From NCBI GenBank assembly GCA_963580285.1, contig OY757019.1, forward strand, positions 65,492,587 through 65,556,586: 64,000 nucleotides of DNA, written 5' to 3'. Made by a program: the position numbers and the translations under genes. The DNA is from Lucinisca nassula. Taxonomy: Eukaryota > Mollusca > Bivalvia > Lucinida > Lucinidae. The notes under the pieces are model-generated. The model did not search any database and was not told the DNA's origin. It saw nothing but the letters and a program-made list of their open reading frames with translations. This document shows, one piece after another, positions 49,385-60,567 of this stretch (position 1 is its first letter; the number at the start of each line of letters is the position of its first letter).

Positions 49385-51033
49385 CTGTATTTGAGAATTA
49401 TGAGACTGCTCACAGGAAGTTCTGGAAACCACTGGTTGACTCAAGGTCACAGACTGTAATTGAACTTGTTGCCGAGGTGTTGCTATTATACTTCCAGCCT
49501 GGTTCAAGGTCACCAGCTGGGTTACGATTGGAACAGCTTGTTGCTTACTGCTTGACACTGCCTGATTTATAACCTGGATTGTCTGTGGTACAACATTCAA
49601 CTGAGGCGAAGCTACTGGAGAAGGTTGTGGTTTTCCTGGACTGGACACAAAAACAGGCTGCAACTGGATTTTACCTGTTTGAACCTGCTGTGGAGAAACT
49701 TGTACTTGTTGAACTTGAGAATGACTTTGAGGTGTGGATGGTGCAGAACCTGGGGTGCCAGTGAATGTTAAGTGAATACTCCCAGGGGGCATTGCAGTAC
49801 CTGGCAGTGCCATCTGTATTACATGATTTTGAATTTTCCCACCTTGACTTGGCGTCTGCATTCTAACAGATGGCAAAATATATTGTACATGTGTAGGTTG
49901 CATACTAGGCTGACTGTAAGCTGGAGATAAAGATGGTGCAGGTGGCGAATTCAGTCCTGGTTGAGATGTTTGATTTGTCTTAATGACATAATTTGTCAGT
50001 ACTGTTGGTGTACCTATTGAGTTATTTCCTGCATTCTGTGTACTGTTCTGTAGTGTGGTTGCAGCAACATACTGAGTAGTATTTGACGCTGGTGCGGTAG
50101 CTATTTTTGTGCCAGTTGGTGACATGAGATTTTGCGTGGATACTAGTAAATTGTATTGGCTTGCTGGAATTCCTTGAATTACAAAAGTGCCACCTTTCAG
50201 GCCAGCAGTAGGAGTGTGAGGCTGTACAGTGATACCCTGCCTTGGAACTGAGATAGGACTAGCTGTTGTAGAGAATGTTAATGCAACAGTATTACTCAAT
50301 TGTCCAGCACTACTAATCATGGGCTGTGATGTGACTACAATCTGCACTGATGTTGTCATAGGCTTACTATTCTGTGATACGGCCACTGGTTGCAGTAAAA
50401 ATGCTTGTTCAGATGTCTGAACTGCAGCTTTTCCCAATGGTTTATTTGCTTTCTGTGGAAATTTTCCAACTATTGGTCCACGGCCATTTTGATTGCCAAG
50501 TGTTGTTTCTGTATTTGAAGACATGATTATCTTCTGTTCTGCGCCAGTTGACATTGTGATATTGTGTAACTTCACTGGCTGCTGGGGACAAACTCGAGAA
50601 GATGGAATACTGGCTATGCGCTGCATCTGACTTGAGTAATCATTCAAACCTTGCTGATTTAGGTCTGCCACACTACCAACTGACATTAACCTTGGCTTTG
50701 CCTGTGCCTTGAACACAGCCCCTTTAGGCTGAAAATTAGATCCATTACTTGATGGCCGTGGTATTAATCCATCTGTATATGACTGATGACTAAGGATGCC
50801 TCCTGCAGGACTACTTGGATCTCCCTTAACAGTAGAATCAAGTATTCTCTTGATAGGTTTAGGCCTGTAGGGGACTTCTGATGGTGTATGTTTCATCACT
50901 GGTGAGAATCGTTGTTGTGGGAATGCCCTATTTTCAATGAGGACATCATCTTCATGGGTACTGTCGGTTTCACTGTCACTAACATGTTCTTCACAGTTGA
51001 GATCAATGGCTCCATCATCGCTATCTTTGGCCT
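49385..51033 (-). CDS. large internal exon of a nuclear, Q/S/T/P-rich protein, capicua-like
   Basis: A minus-strand exon of about 549 codons. A pyrimidine-rich acceptor (TGCTTTTTTTTTGTAG) ends at 51034 and the donor CAG/GTATGG follows 49385. The upstream codons to 51217 are open by chance and belong to the intron. The segment starts with an acidic stretch (DSDDGAIDLNCEEHVSDSET), then QQRFSPVMKHTPSEVPYRPK, and continues as a long low-complexity Q/S/T/P region with HVQYILPSVRMQT near residue 410. The acidic DLNC motif followed by Ser-rich text, and the overall style, remind me of the region after the HMG box in capicua, an HMG-box repressor downstream of RTK/ERK signalling. No HMG box is in the window, so the name is a guess; another large chromatin-associated protein is possible. 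Confidence 0.78.
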
Positions 51034-51216
51034 CTACAAAAAAAAAGCAATCCAAGTCATCAGAAAGGAAGAATTGTGAGTGCGCCATAATCACAATGTC
51101 TGTCTGTCTCATGGTAAACAGTTTGTGAAAATTGCTGTAACTTTTAAATGGCTTTGATAATTTTGGCATGCAATTGATACAACCTAACCATTGAACTTGC
51201 TGTCCATCATTTATCA

Positions 51217-51698
51217 TTCAGTAACGAGTCAACCAGGGGGACAATGATTGTATAAAAGTACAATGATTGTACACGTTGTCAGCTTCTAGCCAAATTCGAA
51301 TTCCCCTGAGATATTATGCTTTTTCTTGTTTACTAGACGTTTCAAAAAGGTTTCAATAGAAAACATCCGGAAACGAAAAGTTTACAGAAGGAGGGACAGA
51401 GGGGCAGACGGGTGGACCGACGTTCTAACATGCCGGGTTGAAGGGCTATTTCTTTTGTTATTTTCTTTGTTTGGTTTAGGGGCTAACCTTTGCATTAAAC
51501 CTTTATGATTGCTCATATCCCTTATTTACGGAATAAATCTATTATTTTCCAATCATTTTCTATTGTTATCCAATCTGGACACTAGCCCCTAAACCTGACA
51601 TGTTCGCCTGGACAGATGGACGGATGGACAGACAGATACAGGGATGCCAGTGGGTATAAAATAATACGTCCAGTTTTTCAAACTGGAGTATAAAAAAA
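51217..51698. other. intronic sequence, no gene seen
   Basis: Short direct repeats ('aatgattgtaca') are at 51243-51275. Decayed ACGG-like tails at 51385-51425 and 51610-51640 mark remnants of pearl-type elements. Confidence 0.45.
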
Positions 51699-51895
51699 TT
51701 AAACTAGTTATACCAATATTTAATCTTCTGTTTATATCCTTACCAAATCCAGATGCTATAATGAGTGTGAAAATAGTTAAAACTTTATACAACTTCTTAT
51801 GGAATAATAACCATAGAATTAAAAAATCTGTTATGAGTACGCAGAAGGAGGAGTGAAAATGATAAATGTTATCACTTTTGTAAATGCATTTAAAA

Positions 51896-53092
51896 CTAGA
51901 CAAAGTGCCAAGTAGGGCACATATACCCTCGGCCAGTACCATCACCTCTGCTGGAAATGGCAATTTCTATAGCTTCTTTGCATATACAGTCCATATTCCA
52001 TATAAAAGGTAATGCTTAACAGATATCCTGTAACAAATTTGAAGAGAATCAAACTTTGTTACAGAGATATCAGCAATGAAAAAGTTTTAACACAAAACTA
52101 CGTAAAAGTGGACAAGCGGATGGATAGCCCACAAGGGGGCTTGACCCAGAAGGTTAGATATTCCATATGGAAGTTAATGCTATGGAGATATCCTGTACCA
52201 AATATGAAGAAAATCTAACATGTGGTTACAGAGATATGAGCAATCAAATAGGTTTAACACAAAACTTTAATGTAAAAGTTGACAAACAGATTGACTTGAC
52301 CTAGGAGCTTAGAGCAGATGGACTTGACCCCGGATGGGCCTTGATCCAGGAGCTTAGATATTCCATATAAAAGATAATGCTATGGAGATATCCTGTACCA
52401 AATATGAAGAGAATCTAACAAGTGGTTACAGACATATGAGCAATGAAAAAGGTTTAACACAAAACTTTGACGTAAAAGTTGACAAACAGATGGACAGCCC
52501 ACAAAAGGGCTTCTTGACCCATGAGCTTAGATATGCCATATGAAAGGTGTTCCTATAGAGATAGTCTGTACCAAATATGAAGAGAATCTGACATGTGGTT
52601 ACAGAGACATGAGGAATCAAAAAGGTTTAAATCAAAACTTTGACATAAACATTGATGAACAGACAGACAGATGGCTGGCTCGCCCAGGGGCTTGACATGG
52701 GAGCTTAGATATTCCAAATGAAAGGTAATGCTTTAGAGATATCCTGTACCAAATATAAAGAAAATCTAACATGTGCTTACAGGGATATGAGCAGGTTTAA
52801 CACAAAACTTTGACGAAAAAGTTGACTAACGGATGGACAGGGGCTTGACCCAGGGGCTCAGATAATGCATATGGAAGGTAATGCTGTAGAGATATCCTTT
52901 ACCAAATATGAACAGAATCTTACATGTGTTTACAGAGATATGAGCAATCATAAAGGTTTAATGCAAAATTTTGACGTAAAGGTTGACAAACAGACATACA
53001 GACCATAGTAGGAATGAAAGAATGAACCAATGAACAAACAGACAAACAGACAAAAACTATATACCCACTGACATACTTCGTATGTCGGGGGT
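51896..53092 (+). mobile_element. Helitron-related element (second family) inserted in the LINE
   Basis: The start 'ctagacaaagtgcc' and the end hairpin 'acatacttcgtatgtc' with 'gggggt' match the element at 36294-37470. About six tandem units of 150-170 bp ('gagatatcctgtaccaaata') and a decayed ACAG tail (52985-53055) lie between. The LINE flanks rejoin in frame, and only AAAA is shared at the two junctions. Confidence 0.8.
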
Positions 53093-53370
53093 AAAATCAA
53101 CATGGATAAGAAGAATTAATTCAAGCAAAAACAAATGGCAAGAGTTTATAAAACTACATATTAATTTGGAGAAACTGACATTATGCAATATACAATGTAT
53201 TAGAAATATTTATAATAATATTAATAATAAATTTGGGAAAGACGTCTTAAATGCTTTTCTTGATATAAACTATAAAATAGAAATAGATGAAGACCATGTC
53301 TTGAAAAGTCAACTATTTTATAATAAACATATAACAATAGACAGAAATCCCATATTTTAAGTATTAGACA

Positions 53371-53643
53371 TTCTAGAACATATTTAATGTCACTACAGCT
53401 TTTGTCTGGGAATGTGTGGCGGCCGTAAAAAGTCTCCCTGCCCTACATCAGAATGTAGGTTATATTTTCTTGTCCTTTGGGATCATTGATTCCATTGTGG
53501 AATTTTGAAAATATTTGAGGGTCACTGATGAGGCCTAAATGGCTGAAACTAGATAGTCTTGCCAAGAAATCATGAACACTCCATATTTTCCAGTTCTGTG
53601 GTGTATTCCTTGCTTCCAAAGGATAACCCTTTCTAGAACATAT
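53371..53643 (+). mobile_element. hammerhead-bearing short retroelement with 13-bp target duplication
   Basis: TTCTAGAACATAT flanks the 247-bp body (53384-53630). Removing body and one repeat restores the LINE frame. The body contains an inverted CCTACA/TGTAGG hairpin near 53445, the hammerhead at 53519-53564, and a 3' part ending 'gcttccaaaggataaccct'. No RNA polymerase III boxes or ORF are apparent. Small size, hammerhead and TSD recall animal retrozymes, but only one ribozyme copy is present rather than a tandem pair. Confidence 0.82.
53519..53564 (+). ncRNA. type I hammerhead ribozyme motif (HHR-3), weakened stem I
   Basis: CTGATGA (53525), stem II GGCC/GGCT with a 5-nt loop, GAAA (53545), stem III ACTA/TAGT with loop GA, and cleavage triplet GTC ending at 53558 are intact. 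Stem I is imperfect (GGGTCA with TTGCCA: two or three mismatches), so cleavage may be poor. Confidence 0.75.
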
Positions 53644-53805
53644 GTATGATAAAGGTATCAGATTTGTGAATGACTTGCTAAATAAAAATGGGAATTTATA
53701 TACTGGTAGTTATCAGGAATTGATGACCCTTTTGGGAACTCCTGTGAACTTTCTAAAGTATCAAGGATAAATAGATTCTTTGGAATCTTACTTTATAAGT
53801 TTGAA

Positions 53806-54345
53806 TATTAAACTCTGGTCTGTCTCTGGTTGGGCCCATCAGAGTCTAACTGTTGGTTTTCTTTTGCTCCAGCATTTCAGTGGTTTCTGGCTGTCGAGTC
53901 CTTGCCATTTTTTTCATCTCTGTAGTTGTTTGATTTTTGTGTTCATGGGGGTGTTGCACTGATGAGTTAGGAGGCCTTCATGCGGGCTGAACTAATTATT
54001 TGTCTTAATCGTAACGGAAGTAAGGGCGAGAATTGTGGCCATGAGGGGTCGATTTAGGCCCCCCAGTGGAGTTCGTTTCACTGACCATTCCAAGGAGGTT
54101 CTTCTGTAGCGGTTTATTTTTGTTATGGCTTGTATTTGAGTGTGTGTATCGCTGTATCGCTTATGTTATTTTGTTTTGGATGGCCAATTGGACATTTTGT
54201 GGGAAACTAAAAGTCCTTTTGGCTGTCCGCTATTGATGTTTCCATTAGGGTCTAGTTTTTTCATGTTTCTGTTTCTTTCCCTTTGGTGTCTCTGATGGGA
54301 GCTGTGGGTTAATTGCATCTATTCCTGATCATTGCCTTCACTTCT
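53806..54345 (+). mobile_element. PLE 3' UTR fragment (copy f)
   Basis: A 5'-truncated, diverged 3' UTR in plus orientation starts at 'ctctggtctgtctctggttg'. It faces copy g tail-to-tail across about 35 bp and ends the LINE fragment on its left. Confidence 0.8.
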
Positions 54346-54380
54346 TTTTTACAAGAAAACTGGAAGCACCTTTCATACCA

Positions 54381-55752
54381 AAGTAGAAGTAAAACAAAGA
54401 TCAGGAATTGATACAATTAACTTACTCCACCCATAAAAGACACCAAAGGGAAAGAAATACAAACATTAAGCGACCAGACCATAATGGAAACCTAAACAAA
54501 GGAAGGCCATATGGACAGTTACTTTCCCACAAAATGGCCATATGGCCATCCAAAATTAAAAGACACAAGTGATACACACAGTAAGTAACAAACAACAACA
54601 TAAATAAATCGCCACAGAAGAGCCGCCTTGGAACAGTCAGTGGAAGATTTCCACTGGGGGGCTTAAATCGATTTTACGTGGCCACAATCCTCGCCCTTAC
54701 TTCCGTCGCGATTTAGACAAAAAATTTTTGTTCAGTCCGCATGAAGGCCTCCTAACTCATCAGTGCAACATCTCCGTGAACACAGAAATCAAAGAACCAC
54801 AGAGGTGAGACAACGGTGAGGACTCGACAGCAAGAAACCACTGAAATGCTGGAGCAAAAGAAAACCAACAGTTAGACTCCGATGAGCCCGACCAGAGACA
54901 GAGCATCAGGCACCAACCAACATTATCTCTTTAATTTTCAATAAGCCTTTACGTTGGAGCCGTCATAGAATCTGAGGCCTGACCCACCGGCGTGCAATTA
55001 AAGAGGGAAGCAAAGTTGCCAACCGTGATTGGGTTAACTACCATGCATGCAGTCTGTCGTATAATATCCATGTTGTACCCAATCTTTTTATATCGAAGAA
55101 TGATTTTACGAAATTGGGTGCTGAAGTCATTGCGGTTATATATTTTTCTGAATTTATATACTAAGTCACCATAAAATTCGGGTTCCGATAGACCTTGTTG
55201 CAGAAGAGATTTAAGTCCAATATTGAATTTTGAAATTAAATCAGAATGGCGTCTATAAAATTTTGAAAAGGCTTTGCGTAGTTTATGGTACCGATAACCG
55301 TGATTAAGGAGTCTAGCCGTTAATAATTTATTACGAGTGTTGAAGTCAGTTACATGACTACACACTCTAGCAAATCGAATTAATTGCGAAATATAAACGC
55401 CATAGGATGGCGCACGAGGAACATCACCATCGAAAAAAGGAAAATTTACAATCTCAAAATCAAAGTCATCGCGTTTATCATAAATTTTGCACGAAACAAA
55501 TCCATCTACAATAGATAGATGTAAATCCAAAAACGGCGCCTCGGTATCAGAAGAATTTGCTTTATTTAACTGAAGTTCTAGGGGGTAAATCTGACTGATC
55601 AAACCATCAAAATAGGTATTATCAATATTTAATAAATCATCTAAATATCTAGAAGTAGAGCTAAAAGCTTCAATAATTTCAGATTGGTTATCAATGGAAA
55701 GCGACAAAATGAAGTCTCTTTAATAACAATACAAGAACAGATCAGCCACAAG
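54381..55752 (-). mobile_element. PLE 3' half (copy g) with intact RT C-terminus
   Basis: The 3' UTR (54381-54948) and the last 252 codons of the ORF (55707-54949) include motif C RYLDDLL. The frame is intact across the point where copy c is shifted, which identifies the copy c defect. A TAA at 55720-55722 and 5' truncation at 55752 make it non-functional. It is otherwise nearly identical to copy c, so both are recent. Confidence 0.88.
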
Positions 55753-55815
55753 TCATATCCAAATCTTCTTACAACAAAAATCAGGAGCACAAGCAATGTT
55801 TAATACTCTGAATAA

Positions 55816-58733
55816 AAACAAGAGGGCCCAATGGCCCAATATAGCTCACCTGTTTGGACCCCAGGGGCATGATTGGCAGGAATTATGTAGGTGACCACTT
55901 GCCGTCGCTATATGCTAAATATCTAAGCTCTGGGCCCTGTGGTTTCAGAGAAGAAGATTTTTTAATCTTTTTTCTATTATGATTCTATGGGAGCTAAGGG
56001 GCCCCGGGATGTGGCCTATTTGGACCCAACGGGCATGATTGGCAGGATTTATGTAGGTGACCACTTGCCAATGCTACATCCTAAATATCTAAGCTCTGGG
56101 CCCTGTGGTTTCAGAGAAGAAGATTTTTGAAGCTTTTTTTTCCATTATGAGCCTATAGGAGCTAAGGGGCCCCGAGGCATGGCCCTTTGGACCCAAGGGG
56201 CATGATTGGCAGGAATTATATAGGTGACCACTTGCCGTTGCTAGGTACTAAATATCTAAGCTCTGGGCGCTGTGATTTCAGAGAAGAAGATTTTTTAAGC
56301 TTTTTTCCATTATGAGTCTATAGGAGCTAAAGGGCCCCGGGGCGTGGCCCGTTTGGAACCCAGGGGCATGATTGGCAGGAATTATGTAGGTGACCATTTG
56401 CCGTTGCTACATGCTAAATATCTAAGCTCTGGGCCCTGTGGTTTCAGAGAAGAAGATTTTTGAATCTTTATTCCATTATGAGTCTATGGGAGCTAAGGGG
56501 CCCCTGGGTGGGGCCTTTTTGGACCCCACGGGCATGATTGGCAGGATTTATGTAGGTGACCACTTGCAATTGCTACATGCTAAATATTTAAGCTCTGGGC
56601 CCTGTGGTTTCAGAGAAAAAGATTTTTGAAGCTTTTTCTTCCATTATGAGCCTATAGGAGCTAAGGGGCCCCGAGGCGTGGCCCTTTGGACCCAAGGGGC
56701 ATGATTGGCAGGAATTATATAGGTGACCACTTGCGTTTGTTACATACTAAATATCTAAGCTCTGGGCGCTGTGATTTCAGAGAAGAAGATTTTTTAAGCT
56801 TTTTTCCATTATGAGTCTATAGGAGCAAAAGGGCCCTGGGGCGTGGCCCGTATGGAACCCAGGGTCATGATTGGCAGGAATTATGTAGGTGACCATTTGC
56901 CGTTGCTACATGCTAAATATCTAAGCTCTGGGCCCTGTGGTTTCAGAGAAGAGATTTTTGAAGCTTTTTTTTCCATTATGAGTCTAAAGGAGCTAAAGGC
57001 CCCGGGGCGTGGCCCTTTTGGACCCAAGGGGCATGATAGGCAGGAATTATATAGGTGACCACTTGCCGTTGCTACATTTTAAATATCTAAGCCATGGGCC
57101 CTGTGGTTTCAGAGAAGAAGATTTTTGAAGCTTTTTTCCATTATGAGTCTTTGGGAGCAAAGGGGCCCCGGCATGTGGCCCATTCAGAACCCAGGGGCAT
57201 GATTGGCAGGAATTATGTAGGTGACCAATTGCCGTTGCTACATGCTAAATATCTAAACTCTGGGCCCTGTGTTTCAGAGAAGAAGATTTTTGAAGCTTTT
57301 TTCCATTATGAGTCTATGGGAGCTAAGGGGCACCGGCGCGTGGCCCATTTGGACCCCAGGGGCATGATTGGCAGGAATTATGTAGGTGACCACTTGCCGT
57401 TGCTACATGCTAAATATCTAAACTCCGGGCCCTGTGGTTTCAGAGAAGAAGATTTTTGAAGCTTTTTTTTTTTCATTATGAGTCTATGGGAACTAAGGGG
57501 CCCTGGGGCATGGCCCATTTGGACCTTAAGGGCATGATTGGCAGGAAATATGTAGGTAACCACTTGCCGTTGCTACATGCCAAATACCTCAGCTCTGGGC
57601 CCTGTGGTTTCAGAGAAGAAGATTTTTGAAGCTTTTTTCCATTATGAGTCTAAAGGAGCTAAAGGGCCCCGGGGCGTTGCCCCTTTGGACCCCAGGGGCA
57701 TGATTGGCAGGAATTATGTAGGTGACCACTTGCCGTTGCTACATGCAAAATATCTTAGCTCTGGGCCCTGTGGTTTTTGAGAAGAAGATTTTTGAAGCTT
57801 TTTGTTCCATTATGAGTCTATGGGAGCGAAGGGGCCCCGGGGCGTCGCCCATTTGGAACCAAGGGGCATGATTGGCAGGAATTATGTAGGTGACCACTGG
57901 CCGTTGCTACATTTTAAATATCTAAGCTCTGGGCCCTGTGGTTTCAGAGAAGAAGATTTTTGAAGCTTTGTTTCCATTATGAGTCTATGGGAGCTAAGGG
58001 GCCCCAGGGTGTGGCCAATTTGGACCCCAGAGGCATGATTGGCAGGAATTATGTAGGTGACCACTTGCCATTGCTAGTTGCCAAATATCTCAGCTCTGGG
58101 CCCTGTGGTTTCAGAGAGGAAGATTTTTGAACCTTTTTTCCATTATGAGTCTATAGGAGCTTAAGGGTCCCGGGGCGTGGCCTGTTTTGACCCCAGGGGC
58201 ATGATTGGCAGGAATTATGTAGGTGACCACTTGCTGTTGCTACATGCTAAATATCTAAGCTCTGGGCCCTGTGGTTTCCGAGAAGAAGATTTTTGAAGCT
58301 TTTTGTTCCATTATGAGTCTATGGGAGCGAAGGGGCCCCGGGGTGTGGCCAATTTGGACCCCAGGGGCATGATTGGCAGGAATTATGTAGGTGACCACTG
58401 GCCATTAATACATGCTTAATATCTAAGCTCTGGGCCCTGTGGTTTCAGAGAAGAAGATATTTTAATTTTTTCCCATTGATAGTCTATGGGAGCTATATGT
58501 TGCCATGGCAACCAGAATTCCAATCTGATCAGCCCAAAAACCTTATGCAGCCTTTCCCCCTACCTGATGATGCTTCCCATGAAATTTGATCAAGATTGAC
58601 CATGGGGTATTAGAGATATACTTATTTGAAATTGTTAATGGACGGACGCACGCACGGTCGCACGGACGCACGCACGATGGACAAAAAGTGATCACAAAAG
58701 CTTACCTTGTCATTACGTGACAGGTGAGCTAAC
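55816..58733 (+). repeat. pearl-type element, ~168-bp units (same family as 41774-45657)
   Basis: The left terminus 'aacaagagggcccaatggcc' at 55816 leads to about fifteen units. The 'gttgccatggcaaccagaat' right domain is at 58499, the ACGG/ACGC tail at 58640-58680, and the hairpin ends with 'aggtgagctaa' at 58733. 55753-55815 before it and 58734-58897 after it show nothing recognisable. Confidence 0.87.
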
Positions 58734-58897
58734 AATGAACAACCTGCAGGCAAAAAATCATGGAATGAGAAGCAAAAACTCATGGAATGAATGGAAAAAA
58801 AAATAATTACCCATATAATATAATGAAATATCCAGCTTTACAATGATTTCAGACAAGCATTAATTATAATACACTCTTTTGGTTAAAATGAAATTGA

Positions 58898-59092
58898 ACA
58901 AGAGCACCGCATGCGGCTGCCAACACTCGGCTGCACACCCTTTTCATAATGAACAACTAGTCCAAATTTCAAGTAAATATGTTCAGTAATGACAGAGATA
59001 TTACAAAATGTCCAAGTTTTTGCACGACAATGCAGACGACGCCAGAGCTATAACAATACCTTGTCGTTTTCTTTGAAAACAGCCGAGCTAAA
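58898..59092 (+). repeat. small Helitron-like or pearl-like element
   Basis: It starts 'aacaagagcaccgcatgcgg' and ends 'aacagccgagctaa', a tail-only element of another subfamily with no tandem units. Confidence 0.5.
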
Positions 59093-59332
59093 AATGATTC
59101 TCAATGTTATTTCTGCCACTCTCGTGATGAAACTATAACTCATCTTTTTTGGACCGCTGAGAAAACTCAGTCATTTATTGACAAATTGTTACAATGGCTG
59201 AAAAATAATGGAATAGAATGTAAAATAATGGAAGATTTCTTTATTTTTGGTCTAGACAGAAAGAACATTATAGCAAGCCACCACTAAACATAATTATACT
59301 ATATGCAAAATACTTTATATATACTACCCATT
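59093..59332 (+). pseudogene. LINE ORF2 C-terminal fragment (zinc-finger-like)
   Basis: The frame reads NDSQCYFCHSRDETITHLFW and on to IASHH, ending at a stop at 59284. The CxxC...H...HLFW pattern is the C-terminal zf-RVT-like segment of L1-like LINEs. It is truncated at the 5' side by the small element before it and is followed by AT-rich 3' sequence. Confidence 0.7.
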
Positions 59333-59465
59333 GTACTACTACGTATTTGCACTTTAATGAACTGACGAGGTAGGTCATATTGTTAAACAGCTAGATGAAG
59401 GGTTGTAAGATGTACGGCATCTCAGCCTTTGGAGCAAGGTAAAATATTCTATATTCTGTTATATA

Positions 59466-59547
59466 TATATATAGATAGTGCCGGTTTTGAGGTAATCTGT
59501 TAAAAACCCTCACAAATCACCTCTTCAACCAGCACTATCTATATATA
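59466..59547. repeat. imperfect inverted repeat, ~30-bp arms
   Basis: The arm from 59466 ('tatatatagatagtgccggt' and on to 'gaggt') is complementary to the arm ending at 59547, with few mismatches and a loop of about 20 nt. It could be a MITE or part of the terminal repeat of the viral-type element to the right. Nothing else supports either. 59548-59760 is unassigned. Confidence 0.65.
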
Positions 59548-59761
59548 AACACATCTTACCACATATATATTTTACCGCAGTATTTTGAGCAGACAGATAA
59601 ACCGACTATTACATGTCAATTTATCTTTACCACACTGATAGTTGGACATCAAAGTCCAAAAGGGAAATCACCTACGGACTATTTCAGTATTTAGAAAACC
59701 ATTCACTGGACAAAAAACTAGTCATTTATTTACGTTCAATTTCTTACTATTCTAGTACAAG

Positions 59762-59833
59762 CCGTGATAGCCGAGTGGTCTAGATGGTTTGGACTGTAAA
59801 TGGTGGGGCATGAGTTCGAATCCCGGTAATGAC
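59762..59833 (+). repeat. tRNA-derived SINE head or tRNA pseudogene
   Basis: A-box-like 'tagccgagtgg' and B-box 'gttcgaatccc' are correctly spaced, with a CTGTAAA anticodon-loop-like segment. The acceptor and T stems do not pair, so it is not a working tRNA. Confidence 0.55.
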
Positions 59834-60139
59834 ATAAAAATCTTTTTATAATGGAACATTGAATAAAAATGATGACAGCGTAATCGGTTTCAATAAAAAG
59901 CGTTTCTAAGCGATAAAAATGGGTTAAAAAAAAGAAAAAAATACAAAAAAATCCTGATAACACTGTAATCGGTTTAATTAAGAAAGGTTACTAAGCAACT
60001 CGTAGAGAACAACAAATAATTAAAAGTAATATCCAAAATCTGCTCCGATAAAAGTCGCGGATAGACACTATATAGAAACATATTAAAAAGAATTTTGAAA
60101 ATTCCACTTTGGGGCAAAAACTTTAACCCCTCCTGAAAG

Positions 60140-60490
60140 TGCCTTTACATAATCCAATGACCACCAGATTTTGCACATATAACAAGACTTTAAGGCTGTA
60201 TAACATATTAAAATTCCAAGTTCCTATGACAACTTTTGGAATTTCAGAAAGTCTTTGAGTCTTCCTGAAAGTGGAATCCCATCAACCGATTAGTCTCAAA
60301 TTTTGCATATGTATTTGGGTTGCATATATACATATTATCACAAAATTTCAAAGTTCTAGCATCATTTTGGAATTTCCTGCAAGTCTTTGAATTGTTGTAA
60401 AATAACATTGGTTCAACTAATTACCACCAAACTTTGTACATATGTTTCAACATACAAAATGCACATTCTTATAACATTGTAGGTCGGAAG
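60140..60490. repeat. degenerate ~130-bp tandem repeat, about 2.7 units
   Basis: Three successive units share 'ccaccaaattttgcacatat'-like and 'tttggaatttc..aagtcttt'-like segments. They lie directly outside the viral-type genes and may belong to the terminal region of that element. 59834-60139 has no recognised feature. Confidence 0.5.
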
Positions 60491-60553
60491 TGAAGCAAAA
60501 AAAAAAAAATATTAACTTTCATATTTTGGTGGTGGGTCATTTACTATTGTAAT

Positions 60554-60559
60554 TTTATT
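60554..60559 (-). terminator. polyadenylation signal AATAAA
   Basis: On the minus strand AATAAA begins 9 nt after the TGA stop at 60568, which fits the very compact gene ends of this element. Confidence 0.6.
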
Positions 60560-60567
60560 GAATAAAA

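Larger units (their letters stand above)
51699..53805 (+). pseudogene. L1-like LINE ORF2 fragment, interrupted by two later insertions
   Basis: Three pieces read as the C-terminal part of a LINE reverse-transcriptase ORF. They are 51699-51895 (LPNPDAIMSVKIVKTLYNFL... to FVNAFK, with a frameshift near 51852), 53093-53383 (STWIRRINSSKNKW...), and 53631-53805 (MYDKGIRFVNDLLNKNG...). FVNAFK joins STWIRR without loss, and the second break lies at ATTCTAGAACATAT. The family pattern (WN...K at the end of the RT, then TWIRR and DKGIRFVNDLL) is typical of L1-like LINEs of molluscs. The fragment is truncated on the right by PLE copy f. It has no function now. Confidence 0.8.

Noticed and set aside
51034..51217. 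Start of the 631-codon ORF as the protein N-terminus
   Set aside because: A strong splice acceptor at about 51034 marks the real exon border; upstream codons are intronic.
54720..54775. Hammerhead-like motif in the PLE 3' UTR (minus strand CTGATGAG, later CTGAAC, stem and TTTGTC)
   Set aside because: The GAAA box is not intact, stem I does not pair, and the core changes between copies; Naiads are described as lacking canonical hammerheads.
59762..59833. Functional tRNA gene
   Set aside because: A and B boxes are present but the acceptor and T stems do not pair.
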